A stretch of 64,000 nt of DNA from Burkholderia seminalis DSM 23518 (GCF_902832885.1 NZ_CADFDK010000001.1:496001-560000); one strand, 5' to 3'; shown: positions 18,828 through 28,027, numbered from the stretch's first letter. Notes: a model not told the origin generated them from the sequence alone. Numbers and translations: made by a program.

Positions 18828-19193
18828 TCAGTCGGCCAGCCGCTTGTCCGCGAGGGCCTTGCAGCAGTCTTCATACACCCATTGCACGAGTTTCGCGCGG
18901 TAATCGAGATCGTCGGTGTCGACGATTTCCTCGACCGCGTCGCGCGCCCACGACGCGTCGACGAACCCCGCATGCCGCTTCGCGATGTCCTGCGCGAGCG
19001 CCGCGAGCTTCGCGACCGCGAGCCAGTCGGCCTGACGGTGATGGCGGTCGAGCCAGCGGTGCGCGGCCTGGACCTGGAACGTGGCGTCCGGCCACGATTC
19101 GTTGAGGTAAAACGCGCCGAGGTTGCCGCAGGTGAGCCAGCAGAGCAGCTCAAGGCGGTCTTGCGAGCCGAGGGTATGGGATGCGTCGGTCAT
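18828..19193 (-). CDS. Conserved hypothetical protein
   Basis: A 121-residue soluble, probably all-helical, acidic protein (LLCWLTCGNLGAFYL, WARDAVEEIVDTDD). ATG 19193 is chosen as the first Met giving protein-like composition; the extension to 19361 is Arg/Pro-rich and looks like a shadow. No family recognised. Confidence 0.6.
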   Translation of the reverse strand: MTDASHTLGSQDRLELLCWLTCGNLGAFYLNESWPDATFQVQAAHRWLDRHHRQADWLAVAKLAALAQDIAKRHAGFVDASWARDAVEEIVDTDDLDYRAKLVQWVYEDCCKALADKRLAD

Positions 19194-19718
19194 GGCAGCG
19201 CTCACGAAATGCGTCGATTCCTGGCGGCGCCGGATGCAATGAGCCGGTGCCGATATTAAAAACATAGCACGATGCGGGCCTGCCCGCGCACCCGGGCCGA
19301 TGCTGATGTGGCGGCGGTCGCGCACACGCCGCCGGCGGCATGCGCGGCCGGCGAGCGCCACGCGGCGCGACGGCTCCCCGATTCTTTCGAATGGCTGTCA
19401 ATCGTCATGCCGGCCGACCGAAACGCTCGCTAGAATGTCGGCTTTCCCGCGACGCATGGGACCGGAGCAAGCGCTGAAGCGCCAACTCTGGTCGACCGCG
19501 CAAGGGCATGGGACCAGAGCAAGCGCTGAAGCGCAAACTCGGGTCGACCGCACAAGGGCATGGGACCAGAGTAAGCGCTAAAGCGCCAACTCGGGTCGAC
19601 CGCGCAAGGGCATGGGACCAGAGTAGGCGCTAAAGCGCCAACTCTGGTCGACCGCACAAGGGCATGGGACCAGAGTAAGCGCTAAAGCGCCAACTCTGGT
19701 CGACAGGAGACGGAAGCG
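19194..19718. other. Intergenic region holding the repeat array and a possible promoter
   Basis: Outside the repeats only one candidate signal is seen: a TAGAAT hexamer at 19431-19436, a good sigma-70 -10 box, but with no convincing -35. It would place the transcription start just before the first repeat. The rest is GC-rich with no credible gene; short frames across the repeats are artefacts of the 52-bp period. Confidence 0.5.
19454..19704. repeat. Five tandem 52-bp repeats with internal hairpins upstream of an aldehyde dehydrogenase gene
   Basis: Copies begin with GCATGGGACC at 19454, 19506, 19558, 19610 and 19662, an exact 52-bp period; the fifth ends at GTCGAC (19704), just before the Shine-Dalgarno AGGAGA. 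Each unit contains ACCAGAGT ... ACTCTGGT inverted arms around AGCGCT and AAGCGC. Arms are perfect in copies 4 and 5 and carry one or two mismatches in copies 1-3. The array fills most of the gap between 19193 and 19719. If transcribed, it would give a leader of up to five hairpins. It is not a CRISPR: there are no distinct spacers. Confidence 0.92.
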
Positions 19719-21155
19719 ATGAAAATCTACGACCAGTTCTACATCGACGGCGCATGGCGCAAACCGGCCGGAACCGGCACGATCGACGTGATCGACTCGG
19801 CCACCGAGGCCGTGATCGGCCGGATTCCCGAAGGCGTCGCATCCGACGCGCAGGACGCGATCCGCGCGGCGCGCGCGGCCTTCGACGCATGGGCGGCCAC
19901 GCCGGCCGCGACACGCGCGGGCTACCTGCGCAAGATCGTCGAGCATCTGCAGGCGCGCAGCGAGGAACTCGCGCAATCGATCACCGGCGAAGTCGGGATG
20001 CCGATCAAGCTGTCGCGCGCGATCCAGGTCGGCGGCCCGATCTACAACTGGAAGGCGTACGCGAAGCTCGCCGAGTCGTTCGAATTCGAGGCGCAGGTCG
20101 GCAACTCGCTCGTGGTGCGCGAGCCGGTCGGCGTCGTCGCGGCGATCACGCCGTGGAACTACCCGCTGAACCAGGTCACGCTGAAGGTCGCGCCGGCGCT
20201 CGCGGCCGGCTGCACGGTCGTGCTGAAGCCGTCCGAAGTCGCACCGCTCAACGCGTTCATGCTCGCCGAAGCGATTCACGAAGCCGGGCTGCCGGCCGGC
20301 GTGTTCAACCTCGTGTGCGGTTATGGCCCGGTCGTCGGCGAGGTGCTGGCCACCGATCCGGACGTCGACATGGTGTCGTTTACGGGCTCGACGCGCGCGG
20401 GCAAGCGCGTGGCCGAGCTGGCGGCCGCGGGCGTCAAGCGCGTCGCGCTGGAGCTGGGCGGCAAGTCGGCATCGGTGATTCTTGACGACGCCGATTTCGC
20501 GACGGCCGTGAAGGGTACGGTGAACGCGTGCTACCTGAACGCGGGACAGACCTGCTCGGCGCACACGCGCATGCTGGTGCCGGAAGCGCGCTACGACGAA
20601 GCGCGCGCGTTGGCGAAGGCCGCGGCCGAAGCGTACGTCGCGGGCGACCCGCGGCAGGATACGACGCGCCTCGGCGCGCTGGCGTCGGCCGTGCAGCAGC
20701 AGCGCGTGCAGGCGTACATCCAGCGCGGCATCGACGAAGGCGCGGAACTCGTGACGGGCGGCACGGGCCTGCCGGACGGCCTCGCGAAGGGCTTCTTCGT
20801 GAAGCCGACGGTGTTCGGCCGCGTCGATCCGAAATCGACGATCGCGCAGGAAGAGATCTTCGGGCCGGTGCTGTCGATCATCACGTATCGCGATGAAGAG
20901 GAAGCCGTGCGCATCGCGAACGATTCGCCGTACGGGCTCGGCGGCGCGGTGTGGGCCGGCAGCGACGAACGCGCGATGCGCGTCGCGCGCCGCCTCCGCA
21001 CGGGGCAGGTCGACATCAACGGCGGCACGTGGAACGCCGCGGCGCCGTTCGGCGGCTACAAGCAGTCGGGGCACGGCCGCGAGAACGGCGTGTACGGGCT
21101 CGAGGAGTATCTCGAGTACAAGTCGATGCAGCTGAAGCCGGCGAAGCCTGCCTGA
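19719..21155 (+). CDS. NAD(P)-dependent aldehyde dehydrogenase
   Basis: A 478-residue, full-length ALDH-superfamily enzyme that oxidises an aldehyde to the acid. Catalytic Cys279 lies in NAGQTCSAH, general base Glu245 in [13 protein letters not shown] at 145-149 and FTGST at 221-225 form the cofactor site. ATG 19719 has AGGAGA eight bases upstream, directly after the repeat array. A strong terminator follows. The substrate cannot be told from sequence; no pathway genes flank it apart from a nitronate monooxygenase beyond the terminator. Confidence 0.92.
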   Translation: MKIYDQFYIDGAWRKPAGTGTIDVIDSATEAVIGRIPEGVASDAQDAIRAARAAFDAWAATPAATRAGYLRKIVEHLQARSEELAQSITGEVGMPIKLSRAIQVGGPIYNWKAYAKLAESFEFEAQVGNSLVVREPVGVVAAITPWNYPLNQVTLKVAPALAAGCTVVLKPSEVAPLNAFMLAEAIHEAGLPAGVFNLVCGYGPVVGEVLATDPDVDMVSFTGSTRAGKRVAELAAAGVKRVALELGGKSASVILDDADFATAVKGTVNACYLNAGQTCSAHTRMLVPEARYDEARALAKAAAEAYVAGDPRQDTTRLGALASAVQQQRVQAYIQRGIDEGAELVTGGTGLPDGLAKGFFVKPTVFGRVDPKSTIAQEEIFGPVLSIITYRDEEEAVRIANDSPYGLGGAVWAGSDERAMRVARRLRTGQVDINGGTWNAAAPFGGYKQSGHGRENGVYGLEEYLEYKSMQLKPAKPA

Positions 21156-21180
21156 GCGCCGCGCGCCGCATGGAACGGAA

Positions 21181-21207
21181 ACGGCACGCTCGCGTGCCGT
21201 TTTTTTA
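21181..21207 (+). terminator. Rho-independent terminator after aldehyde dehydrogenase
   Basis: Stem ACGGCAC / GTGCCGT with a GCTCGC loop, followed by T7 (part of the stem plus six more T). Confidence 0.9.
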
Positions 21208-21278
21208 TTGACGGCCGTCAAGGTGCGCGTCGGTGGATCGTCGATCATCGCGGTTCCGATGTTCCGACGAGGTTTCAG

Positions 21279-22469
21279 ATGACCGTACGCAGTTCCTTTC
21301 CGCCGCTGACGATTCGCGGCCGCACCTTGTTGCCCGTCGTGCAGGGCGGCATGGGCGTCGGCATCTCCGCACACCGGCTGGCCGGCAGCGTCGCGCGCGA
21401 AGGCGCGGTCGGCACGATTGCGAGCATCGACCTGCGCCACCATCATGCGGACCTGCTCGCACGCTGCCGCGCGCAACCCGATCGCGCGACGCTCGAGGCC
21501 GCGAACCGCGAGGCGCTCGCGCGCGAGATCCGTCTCGCTAAGACGTACAGCGAAGGGCGCGGGATGATCGCGGTCAACGTGATGAAGGCGGTGAGCGCGC
21601 ACGCGGACTACGTGCGCGTCGCGTGCGACGAGGGCGCGGACGCGATCGTGATGGGCGCGGGCCTGCCGCTCGACCTGCCCGATCTCACGCAAGGGCACGA
21701 CATCGCGCTGATCCCGATCCTGTCGGACAGCCGCGGGATCGCGCTGGTGCTGAAGAAGTGGATGAAGAAGGGGCGCCTGCCCGATGCGATCGTGATCGAG
21801 CATCCGGCGCACGCGGGCGGCCACCTCGGCGTCACGCAGATCGACGACATGCACGACGCGCGTTTCGATTTCGCGCGGGTGCTCGACGAGACCGCGCAGG
21901 TGATGGCGTCGCTCGGTCTCGAACGCGAAACGATTCCGCTGGTCGTGGCGGGCGGCGTGAACAGTCACGACACGGTGCGCGCGGCATTCGCGGCCGGCGC
22001 GAATGGCGTGCAGGTCGGAACGCCGTTCGCGGTGACGGAAGAAGGGGATGCGCATCCGTACTTCAAGCGCGTGCTTGCCGATGCGACGCCCGACGACATC
22101 GTCGAATTCGTCAGTGTGACGGGGCTGCCCGCCCGCGCGGTGAAGACGCCGTGGCTCGATCGTTACCTGCGCAACGAGACGCGCATTCGCAACAAGCTCG
22201 GCGCGTTCAAGCAGCGTTGCCCGACCGCGCTCGAATGCCTGAGCGTATGCGGGCTGCGCGACGGCATCGAGAAATTCGGCCACTTCTGCATCGACACGCG
22301 GCTTGCGGCCGCGCTGCGCGGCGACGTCGCGAACGGGCTGTTCTTCCGCGGCCGCGAAGCGTTGCCGTTCGGCCGCGCGATCCGCAGCGTGCGCGATCTG
22401 CTCGACCTGCTGCTGACGGGCAGTGCGACCGAGCCTGCGGCAAACCGTCCCACGTTTACGCTGGCTTGA
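21279..22469 (+). CDS. Nitronate monooxygenase / FMN-dependent oxidoreductase
   Basis: A 396-residue TIM-barrel flavoprotein of the NMO/YrpB family. N-terminal VVQGGMGVGIS and the phosphate-binding GGVNSHD...AAGANGVQVGTPFA bind FMN; HPAHAGGHLG contains the conserved active-site His. Class I NMOs oxidise nitronates such as propionate-3-nitronate. A C-terminal Cys-containing extension (ALECLSVCGLRDG) is present. Its stop codon overlaps the FNR-like box that precedes ompW. Confidence 0.85.
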   Translation: MTVRSSFPPLTIRGRTLLPVVQGGMGVGISAHRLAGSVAREGAVGTIASIDLRHHHADLLARCRAQPDRATLEAANREALAREIRLAKTYSEGRGMIAVNVMKAVSAHADYVRVACDEGADAIVMGAGLPLDLPDLTQGHDIALIPILSDSRGIALVLKKWMKKGRLPDAIVIEHPAHAGGHLGVTQIDDMHDARFDFARVLDETAQVMASLGLERETIPLVVAGGVNSHDTVRAAFAAGANGVQVGTPFAVTEEGDAHPYFKRVLADATPDDIVEFVSVTGLPARAVKTPWLDRYLRNETRIRNKLGAFKQRCPTALECLSVCGLRDGIEKFGHFCIDTRLAAALRGDVANGLFFRGREALPFGRAIRSVRDLLDLLLTGSATEPAANRPTFTLA

Positions 22470-22479
22470 CCAATATCAA
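22466..22479 (+). promoter_or_regulatory. FNR/ANR-like operator and class II promoter of ompW
   Basis: TTGAC-CAAT-ATCAA differs from the FNR/ANR consensus (TTGAT-N4-ATCAA) by one base. A -10-like GAGAAT at 22502-22507 would put the start near 22514, exactly 41.5 bp from the box centre, the class II activation geometry. OmpW is a known FNR target in enterics. Confidence 0.6.
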
Positions 22480-22534
22480 GATGACGAAAAGACCCTACAT
22501 GGAGAATGGAAACCATTCTTTGGGGGTCCGTACC

Positions 22535-23176
22535 ATGCATAAAACGATTCGAACTTGTGTCACCGCAGCCGCCGTCGCGGCCACCTTCGTCGCGATGCCG
22601 TCGCTGTCGCACGCGGCATCGCCCGGTGACGGCATCAACCAGGGTGACGTACTGGTCCGGCTTCGCGCGATCAGCATCCAGCCGAACGAGCGCGCGAGCG
22701 ATACGCTCGGCGCGATCAACACGGGCGTGAACAACGCGATCGTGCCGGAGCTCGACTTCACGTACATGATCCGCGACTACCTCGGCGTCGAGCTGATCCT
22801 CGGCACGTCGCGGCACCAGATGACGTCGAGCCTCGGCAATCTCGGCGGCGTGGGCGTGCTGCCGCCGACGCTGCTGCTGCAGTATCACTTCAACCACGCG
22901 GGCAAGGTACGGCCGTACGTCGGCGCCGGGTTGAACTACACGTACTTCTACAACAACGGGCTCAACGTCGGCGGGGAGGGCGTGTCGATCAACAAGAGCA
23001 GCTTCGGCCCCGCACTGCAGTTCGGCGTGGACGTGCAACTGACGAAGAAGGTGTTCATGAACGTCGACGTGAAGAAGATCTGGATGAGCACCGATGCGAC
23101 GCTGGGCGACAAGGGCATCGGCACGCTGCACATCGATCCGCTGATCGTCGGCGTGGGCGTCGGGATGAAGTTCTGA
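22535..23176 (+). CDS. ompW: OmpW-family outer-membrane protein
   Basis: A 213-residue protein: signal peptide cleaved after LSHA, then an eight-stranded barrel ending in Phe. VLVRLRAISIQP at the mature N-terminus, LGVELILGTSRH and the PYVGAGLNYTYFYNN strand are typical of OmpW. ATG 22535 is preceded by a GGGGG stretch and gives the clean signal peptide; ATG 22499 is possible but less likely. OmpW proteins move small hydrophobic molecules across the outer membrane. Probably induced at low oxygen through the upstream FNR-like box. Confidence 0.92.
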   Translation: MHKTIRTCVTAAAVAATFVAMPSLSHAASPGDGINQGDVLVRLRAISIQPNERASDTLGAINTGVNNAIVPELDFTYMIRDYLGVELILGTSRHQMTSSLGNLGGVGVLPPTLLLQYHFNHAGKVRPYVGAGLNYTYFYNNGLNVGGEGVSINKSSFGPALQFGVDVQLTKKVFMNVDVKKIWMSTDATLGDKGIGTLHIDPLIVGVGVGMKF

Positions 23177-23206
23177 CGCGGCAGGAAAAGAACAGAGTTG
23201 GGGTTG

Positions 23207-23240
23207 GCGGCATGGCGGTCGGCATGCCGCTCTTTTTTTG
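23207..23240 (+). terminator. Rho-independent terminator after ompW
   Basis: Stem GCGGCATG / CATGCCGC with an 8-nt loop followed by TC and seven T. Confidence 0.88.
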
Positions 23241-23250
23241 TGCGGCGGAT

Positions 23251-23454
23251 TTACAGCTTGTCGTACTGGAAGCGCATCGCGGTGCCTTCGCGCGTGATGC
23301 GCTCCCACACCGCGCGCTTTTCGTCGTCGCTCAGGAACACCCAGTTCGACACTTCGGCGGCCGTGCGGCCGCAACCCTTGCAGACTTCGTCGAAGAGGGT
23401 CGAGCACACGCCGATGCAGGGGCTGTCGGGCAGGTCGTGGAGATTGGAGGCCAT
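23251..23454 (-). CDS. DUF1289-family small cysteine-rich protein
   Basis: A 67-residue protein with the DUF1289 signature: SPCIGVC, then CKGCGRT and WVFLSDDEKRAVW. The four Cys probably bind metal. ATG 23454 is taken as start; an ATG at 23490 would add 12 residues. It lies convergent to ompW, behind the shared terminator region. Function unknown. Confidence 0.82.
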   Translation of the reverse strand: MASNLHDLPDSPCIGVCSTLFDEVCKGCGRTAAEVSNWVFLSDDEKRAVWERITREGTAMRFQYDKL

Positions 23455-23848
23455 CGGAAGGGTTCGCGCGGTTGAATCGTGAACCGCCATTTTAATGCAT
23501 CGCGGCCGCCGGGTCGGCCGGCGCCGGCCGGCATGCGATCCCGGTGCGCCGGCGCGACCGTCCGGCCGCGCGCCCGGTATGCGACCGCGGTTTCGCCCCT
23601 GACCGTTTTTCCCGGTGGACAGATGCCGATTACCCGATAGAATTCCCCCGGAACGCCCCGCCGCGCGGGCAGCCTGGCTGGCCGGCGGCGGGAATCTGTT
23701 CCGTTTGCGCGACACCGGCATGTTTTTTTTGTGACGGCGCGCGAATGATGGTAGTTTTCGGGGTTTTCGAGGGGTGGCGCGCCAGAATGCGCCGCCATGA
23801 CGAGGCAGACGGCAGCCGGGCAACGTGTCCGGCCGGAGGGAGAACGGG
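23455..23848. other. Divergent intergenic region between the DUF1289 gene and potF
   Basis: No gene is seen. It holds a candidate promoter for potF at 23616-23643 and a T8 run at 23718-23730 without a convincing hairpin before it. The start of transcription of the DUF1289 gene is not evident. Confidence 0.6.
23616..23643 (+). promoter_or_regulatory. Candidate sigma-70 promoter of the potFGHI operon
   Basis: TGGACA, 16-bp spacer, TAGAAT. It would leave a leader of about 200 nt before potF. Confidence 0.45.
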
Positions 23849-24943
23849 ATGAAAGCAAAGGTAGTGGGCCGGTTCGCAGCGCTCGCGCTGTGCGTGGGGG
23901 CGTCGGCGGCAGCGGCGAAGGATACGCAGCTCAATGTCTATAACTGGTCGGACTACATTGCGAAGGATACGATCCCGAACTTCGAGAAGCAGACGGGTGT
24001 CAAGGTCCGCTACGACAACTACGACAGCGACGACACGCTGCAGGCGAAGCTGCTGACCGGCAGCTCGGGCTACGACATCGTCGTGCCGACCAGCAACTAC
24101 GCGGGCAAGCAGATCGCCGCCGGCATCTTCGCGCCGCTCGACAAGTCGAAGCTGCCGAACCTCAAGTACCTCGATCCGCAACTGATGGCGCTCGTCGCCG
24201 GCGCGGACCCGGGCAACAAGTACTCGGTGCCCTGGGCGTACGGCACGACCGGTCTCGCGTACAACCTGACGAAGGCGCAGCAGGCGCTCGGCAAGGTGCC
24301 GCTCGACAACTGGGACATCCTGTTCAAGCCGGAAAACCTCTCGAAGCTGAAGACCTGCGGCGTGTCGGTGCTCGACGCGCCCGACCAGATGTTCGCGGCG
24401 ACGCTGCACTACATCGGCAAGGATCCGATGAGCACGAACCCGGCCGACTACAAGGCCGCGATGGAAGTGCTGAAGAAGATCCGCCCGTACATCACGCAAT
24501 TCAACTCGTCGGGCTACATCAACGACCTGGTCGGCGGCGACATCTGCTTCGCGTTCGGCTGGTCGGGCGATGTCGTGATCGCGAAGCATCGCGCGATCGA
24601 GGCGAAGAAGCCGTACAAGGTCGAGTACTACATTCCGAAGGGCGGCGCGCCGGTGTGGTTCGACGTGATGGCGATCCCGAAGGACGCGAAGAACAAGGAA
24701 GCGGCCCTCGCGTGGATCAACTACATCGAGGACCCGAAGGTGCACGCGGCGATCACGAACGCGGTGTACTACCCGAGCGCCAACGCCGAGGCCCGCAAGT
24801 ACGTGCGGCCCGACGTCGCGAACGACCCGGCCGTCTACCCGCCGGCCGACGTCGTGAAGACGCTGTTCCTGCTCAAGCCGCTGCCGCCTGAAATCCAGCG
24901 TCTGCAGACGCGTTTGTGGACCGAGCTGAAGTCGGGCCGCTGA
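23849..24943 (+). CDS. potF: Putrescine-type ABC transporter substrate-binding protein
   Basis: A 364-residue periplasmic binding protein. ATG 23849 has GGAGGGAG upstream and gives a signal peptide cleaved after ASAAAA. The mature start LNVYNWSDYIAKDTIPNFEKQTGVKV is the PotF/PotD signature; FGWSGDVVIA and GGAPVWFDVMAIPKDA line the polyamine pocket. It captures putrescine or a related polyamine for the PotGHI importer encoded next. Confidence 0.92.
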   Translation: MKAKVVGRFAALALCVGASAAAAKDTQLNVYNWSDYIAKDTIPNFEKQTGVKVRYDNYDSDDTLQAKLLTGSSGYDIVVPTSNYAGKQIAAGIFAPLDKSKLPNLKYLDPQLMALVAGADPGNKYSVPWAYGTTGLAYNLTKAQQALGKVPLDNWDILFKPENLSKLKTCGVSVLDAPDQMFAATLHYIGKDPMSTNPADYKAAMEVLKKIRPYITQFNSSGYINDLVGGDICFAFGWSGDVVIAKHRAIEAKKPYKVEYYIPKGGAPVWFDVMAIPKDAKNKEAALAWINYIEDPKVHAAITNAVYYPSANAEARKYVRPDVANDPAVYPPADVVKTLFLLKPLPPEIQRLQTRLWTELKSGR

Positions 24944-24971
24944 CGCGAGCCGAAGTGAACCCGCAGTCATG

Positions 24972-24997
24972 AAGCCCCTGGTGCCCCCGGGGGCTTT
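24972..24997 (+). terminator. Intercistronic hairpin between potF and potG
   Basis: AAGCCCC / GGGGCTT arms with an 11-nt loop and a short T stretch (TTTGTT). Likely a partial terminator or 3' stabiliser that keeps binding-protein mRNA in excess over the transporter mRNA. Confidence 0.6.
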
Positions 24998-25029
24998 GTT
25001 CGTCTAACGCAGGAGAGAAGCAGCACATC

Positions 25030-26190
25030 ATGAATAGCCAGTCGGGTGCGCCGGTCGCGGGCGCGCCGTTCTCCGTTTCCTCCTCCGGCGCCGATGCGCG
25101 CGCCGAGAACTTTGTCCAGATCGTCGACGTCGTCAAGAAATTCGGCGACACCGAGGCCGTGCGCAGCGTCAACCTGACCGTGCGCCAGGGCGAGCTGTTC
25201 GCGCTGCTCGGCAGCTCGGGCTGCGGCAAGTCGACGTTGCTGCGGATGCTCGCGGGCCTCGAGACGGTCACGTCGGGCAAGATCCTGATCGACGGCGAGG
25301 ACCTCGCGCAGATGCCGCCGTACAAGCGGCCCGTGAACATGATGTTCCAGTCGTATGCGCTGTTCCCGCACATGTCGGTCGAGTCGAACGTCGCGTTCGG
25401 ACTGAAGCAGGAAGGCACGCCGAAGGCCGAGCTGAAGGAACGCGTCGCGTCCGCGCTCGAACTCGTGCAGATGAGCAAGTACGCGAAGCGCAAGCCGCAC
25501 CAGCTGTCCGGCGGCCAGCAGCAGCGCGTCGCGCTGGCCCGTTCGCTGGTCAAGCGCCCGAAGCTGCTGCTGCTCGACGAGCCGATGTCCGCGCTCGACA
25601 AGCAGATCCGCCAGCGCACGCAGATCGAGCTCGTCAACATCCTGAACAAGGTCGGCGTCACCTGCATCATGGTCACGCACGACCAGGAAGAAGCGATGAC
25701 GATGGCGAACCGCCTCGCGGTGATGAGCGAAGGCCAGATCGTGCAGATCGGCTCGCCGAACGAAGTCTACGAATACCCGAACAGCCGCTTCTCGGCCGAA
25801 TTCATCGGCTCGACGAACCTGTTCGACGGCGTGACCGTCGAGGACGAACCCGACCACGTGTACATCGAATCGCCGGAGCTGCCGAGCCGGCTGTACGTGA
25901 GCCACGGGATCTCGGGCCCGCTCGGGATGCCGGTCACGGTGTCGGTGCGCCCCGAGCGGATCGCGCTCACGCGCAAGCCGCCCGAAGGCGCGTTCAACTG
26001 GGCGCGCGGCCGCATCAGCAACGTCGCGTACATGGGCGGCTATTCGCTGTATCACGTGAAGCTCGACGCGGGCAAGACGGTGATCGCGAACGTGTCGAGC
26101 CTCGCGATTTCCGAGCTCGACACACCGGCGCTCGGCGACGAGATCTACGTGCGCTGGAGCGCGACGGCCGGCGTGGTGCTGACGTCATGA
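25030..26190 (+). CDS. potG: Polyamine ABC transporter ATP-binding protein
   Basis: A 386-residue ATPase. Walker A GSSGCGKST at 61-69, signature LSGGQQQR at 159-166 and Walker B LLLLDEP at 179-185, with a C-terminal TOBE domain after residue 280 as in PotA/PotG. ATG 25030 follows AGGAGAGAAG. Its stop overlaps the start of potH by ATGA, giving coupled translation. Energises uptake through PotH and PotI. Confidence 0.93.
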   Translation: MNSQSGAPVAGAPFSVSSSGADARAENFVQIVDVVKKFGDTEAVRSVNLTVRQGELFALLGSSGCGKSTLLRMLAGLETVTSGKILIDGEDLAQMPPYKRPVNMMFQSYALFPHMSVESNVAFGLKQEGTPKAELKERVASALELVQMSKYAKRKPHQLSGGQQQRVALARSLVKRPKLLLLDEPMSALDKQIRQRTQIELVNILNKVGVTCIMVTHDQEEAMTMANRLAVMSEGQIVQIGSPNEVYEYPNSRFSAEFIGSTNLFDGVTVEDEPDHVYIESPELPSRLYVSHGISGPLGMPVTVSVRPERIALTRKPPEGAFNWARGRISNVAYMGGYSLYHVKLDAGKTVIANVSSLAISELDTPALGDEIYVRWSATAGVVLTS

Positions 26191-27113
26191 ACGCGTTCAA
26201 GTCCCTGCTCGAGTGGCCGGTGCGGCGCTTCAACCTGACGGGCGCGTCGGCGGTCGTCGCCGGGCCGTTCACGTGGCTCGTGCTGTTCTTCCTGGTGCCG
26301 TTCGTGCTGGTCGTCAAGATCAGCTTCGCGGAGTTGCAGCTCGGCATCCCGCCGTACACGGAACTCGCGTCGTATACCGACGGCGTCGTGCACATCGCGC
26401 TGAACCTGTCGCACTACGCGTTCCTGTTCACGGACAGCCTGTATTTCGCGACCTACGTGAACTCGGTGTGGGTGGCCGCGATCACGACGCTGCTGTGCCT
26501 GCTGGTCGGCTATCCGATGGCGTACTACATCGCGCGCTCGAATCCGGCGACCCGCAACCTGCTGATGATGGGCGTGATGCTGCCGTTCTGGACGTCGTTC
26601 CTGATTCGCGTGTACGCGTGGATCGGCATCCTGAAGAACAACGGGCTGCTGAACAACTTCCTGATGTGGATCGGCCTCACGCACACGCCGATCGAGCTGT
26701 ACCGCACGAACTACGCGGTGTACATCGGGATGGTGTACTCGTACCTGCCGTTCCTCGTGATGCCGCTCTACGCGCACCTCGTGAAGATGGATCTGCGCCT
26801 GCTCGAGGCCGCGTACGACCTCGGCGCGAAGCCGTGGAAGGCGTTCGTGCAGATCACGCTGCCGCTGTCGAAGAACGGGATCATCGCGGGCTGCCTGCTG
26901 GTGTTCATCCCGGCGGTCGGCGAGTACGTGATTCCGGAGCTGCTCGGCGGCGCGAACACGCTGATGATCGGCCGCGTGATGTGGAACGAGTTCTTCAACA
27001 ACGCGGACTGGCCGATGGCGTCGGCGGTGACCTGCGCGATGGTGCTGCTGCTGCTCGTGCCGATGGCGATGTTCCAGCACTTCCAGGCGAAGGAACAGGG
27101 AGGCCGTCGATGA
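26187..27113 (+). CDS. potH: Polyamine ABC transporter permease
   Basis: A 308-residue inner-membrane protein with about six transmembrane helices. The EAA-type loop LLEAAYDLGAKPWKAFVQITLPLSKNGI near residues 210-236 contacts the ATPase. ATGA overlaps at both ends tie it to potG and potI. Confidence 0.92.
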   Translation: MNAFKSLLEWPVRRFNLTGASAVVAGPFTWLVLFFLVPFVLVVKISFAELQLGIPPYTELASYTDGVVHIALNLSHYAFLFTDSLYFATYVNSVWVAAITTLLCLLVGYPMAYYIARSNPATRNLLMMGVMLPFWTSFLIRVYAWIGILKNNGLLNNFLMWIGLTHTPIELYRTNYAVYIGMVYSYLPFLVMPLYAHLVKMDLRLLEAAYDLGAKPWKAFVQITLPLSKNGIIAGCLLVFIPAVGEYVIPELLGGANTLMIGRVMWNEFFNNADWPMASAVTCAMVLLLLVPMAMFQHFQAKEQGGRR

Positions 27114-27931
27114 AGCCGAACCGTTATTTGCAGTTCGCGGCGCTGTTTGCCGGCTTCGCGTTCCTGTACATCCCGATCCTCAGCCTGATCGTCTATTCGT
27201 TCAACGAGTCGAAGCTCGTCACCGTGTGGTCGGGCTTCTCGTTTCGCTGGTATGCGGCGCTCGTGCAGGACGACGAGCTGCTGACGGCCGCGTGGCTGTC
27301 GCTGAAGATCGGCGTGCTGACCGCGTTCGCGTCGGTGTTCATCGGCACGTGGGCCGGCTTCGTGCTCGCGCGGATGGGGCGCTTTCGCGGCTTCGCGCTG
27401 TTCAGCGGGATGATCAACGCGCCGCTCGTGATCCCCGAAGTCATTCAGGGGATCTCGCTGCTGCTGCTGTTCATCGAACTGGCGAAGTGGATCGGCTGGC
27501 CGGCCGAGCGCGGCGTGTTCACGATCTGGCTCGGCCACGTGATGCTGTGCATCTCGTACGTCGCGATCATCGTGCAGTCGCGCGTGCGCGAGCTGAACCC
27601 GTCGCTGGAAGAGGCCGCGCTCGATCTCGGCGCGACGCCGCTGAAGGTGTTCTTCACGATCACGTTGCCGCTGATCTCGCAGGCGCTGATCGCGGGCTGG
27701 CTGCTGTCGTTCACGCTGTCGATCGACGACCTCGTGCTGTCGGCGTTCCTGTCGGGCCCCGGCTCGACGACACTGCCGCTCGTCGTGTTCTCGCGCGTGC
27801 GTCTCGGCCTGAATCCGGAGATGAACGCGCTCGCGACGCTGTTCATCGTCGCGGTGACGGCCGGTGTCGTGATCGCGAACTTCGTGATGCTGCGTCAGGA
27901 ACGCAAGCGGATGGCGGGTTACGCGGGCTGA
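27110..27931 (+). CDS. potI: Polyamine ABC transporter permease
   Basis: A 273-residue inner-membrane protein, partner of PotH. The EAA loop is LEEAALDLGATPLKVFFTITLPLISQAL. ATG 27110 overlaps the potH stop. A bidirectional terminator follows. Confidence 0.92.
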   Translation: MKPNRYLQFAALFAGFAFLYIPILSLIVYSFNESKLVTVWSGFSFRWYAALVQDDELLTAAWLSLKIGVLTAFASVFIGTWAGFVLARMGRFRGFALFSGMINAPLVIPEVIQGISLLLLFIELAKWIGWPAERGVFTIWLGHVMLCISYVAIIVQSRVRELNPSLEEAALDLGATPLKVFFTITLPLISQALIAGWLLSFTLSIDDLVLSAFLSGPGSTTLPLVVFSRVRLGLNPEMNALATLFIVAVTAGVVIANFVMLRQERKRMAGYAG

Positions 27932-27955
27932 CGGACAGGCCGCGGCCGCGATGAA

Positions 27956-27993
27956 AAACGCCCGGTGCCGACGACGAGTCGGGCCGGGCGTTT
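27956..27993 (+). terminator. Bidirectional terminator between potI and the tauE-like gene
   Basis: AAACGCCCGG / CCGGGCGTTT arms; T-runs lie on the outer side on both strands (five A at 27954-27958 on this strand serve the leftward operon). Confidence 0.8.
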
Positions 27994-28027
27994 CGTTTGG
28001 CGACGCGTGCGCGGCACCGCCGGTGGC

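Noticed and set aside
19454-19704. Repeat array considered as CRISPR or as a repeat-peptide gene
   Set aside because: There are no unique spacers between repeats, and 52 is not a multiple of three, so the reading frame shifts in each copy.
19578-22283. Open frame of 901 codons antisense to the aldehyde dehydrogenase and nitronate monooxygenase genes
   Set aside because: Both genes on the other strand carry intact catalytic motifs; the antisense translation is Arg/Ala/His-rich with no domain.
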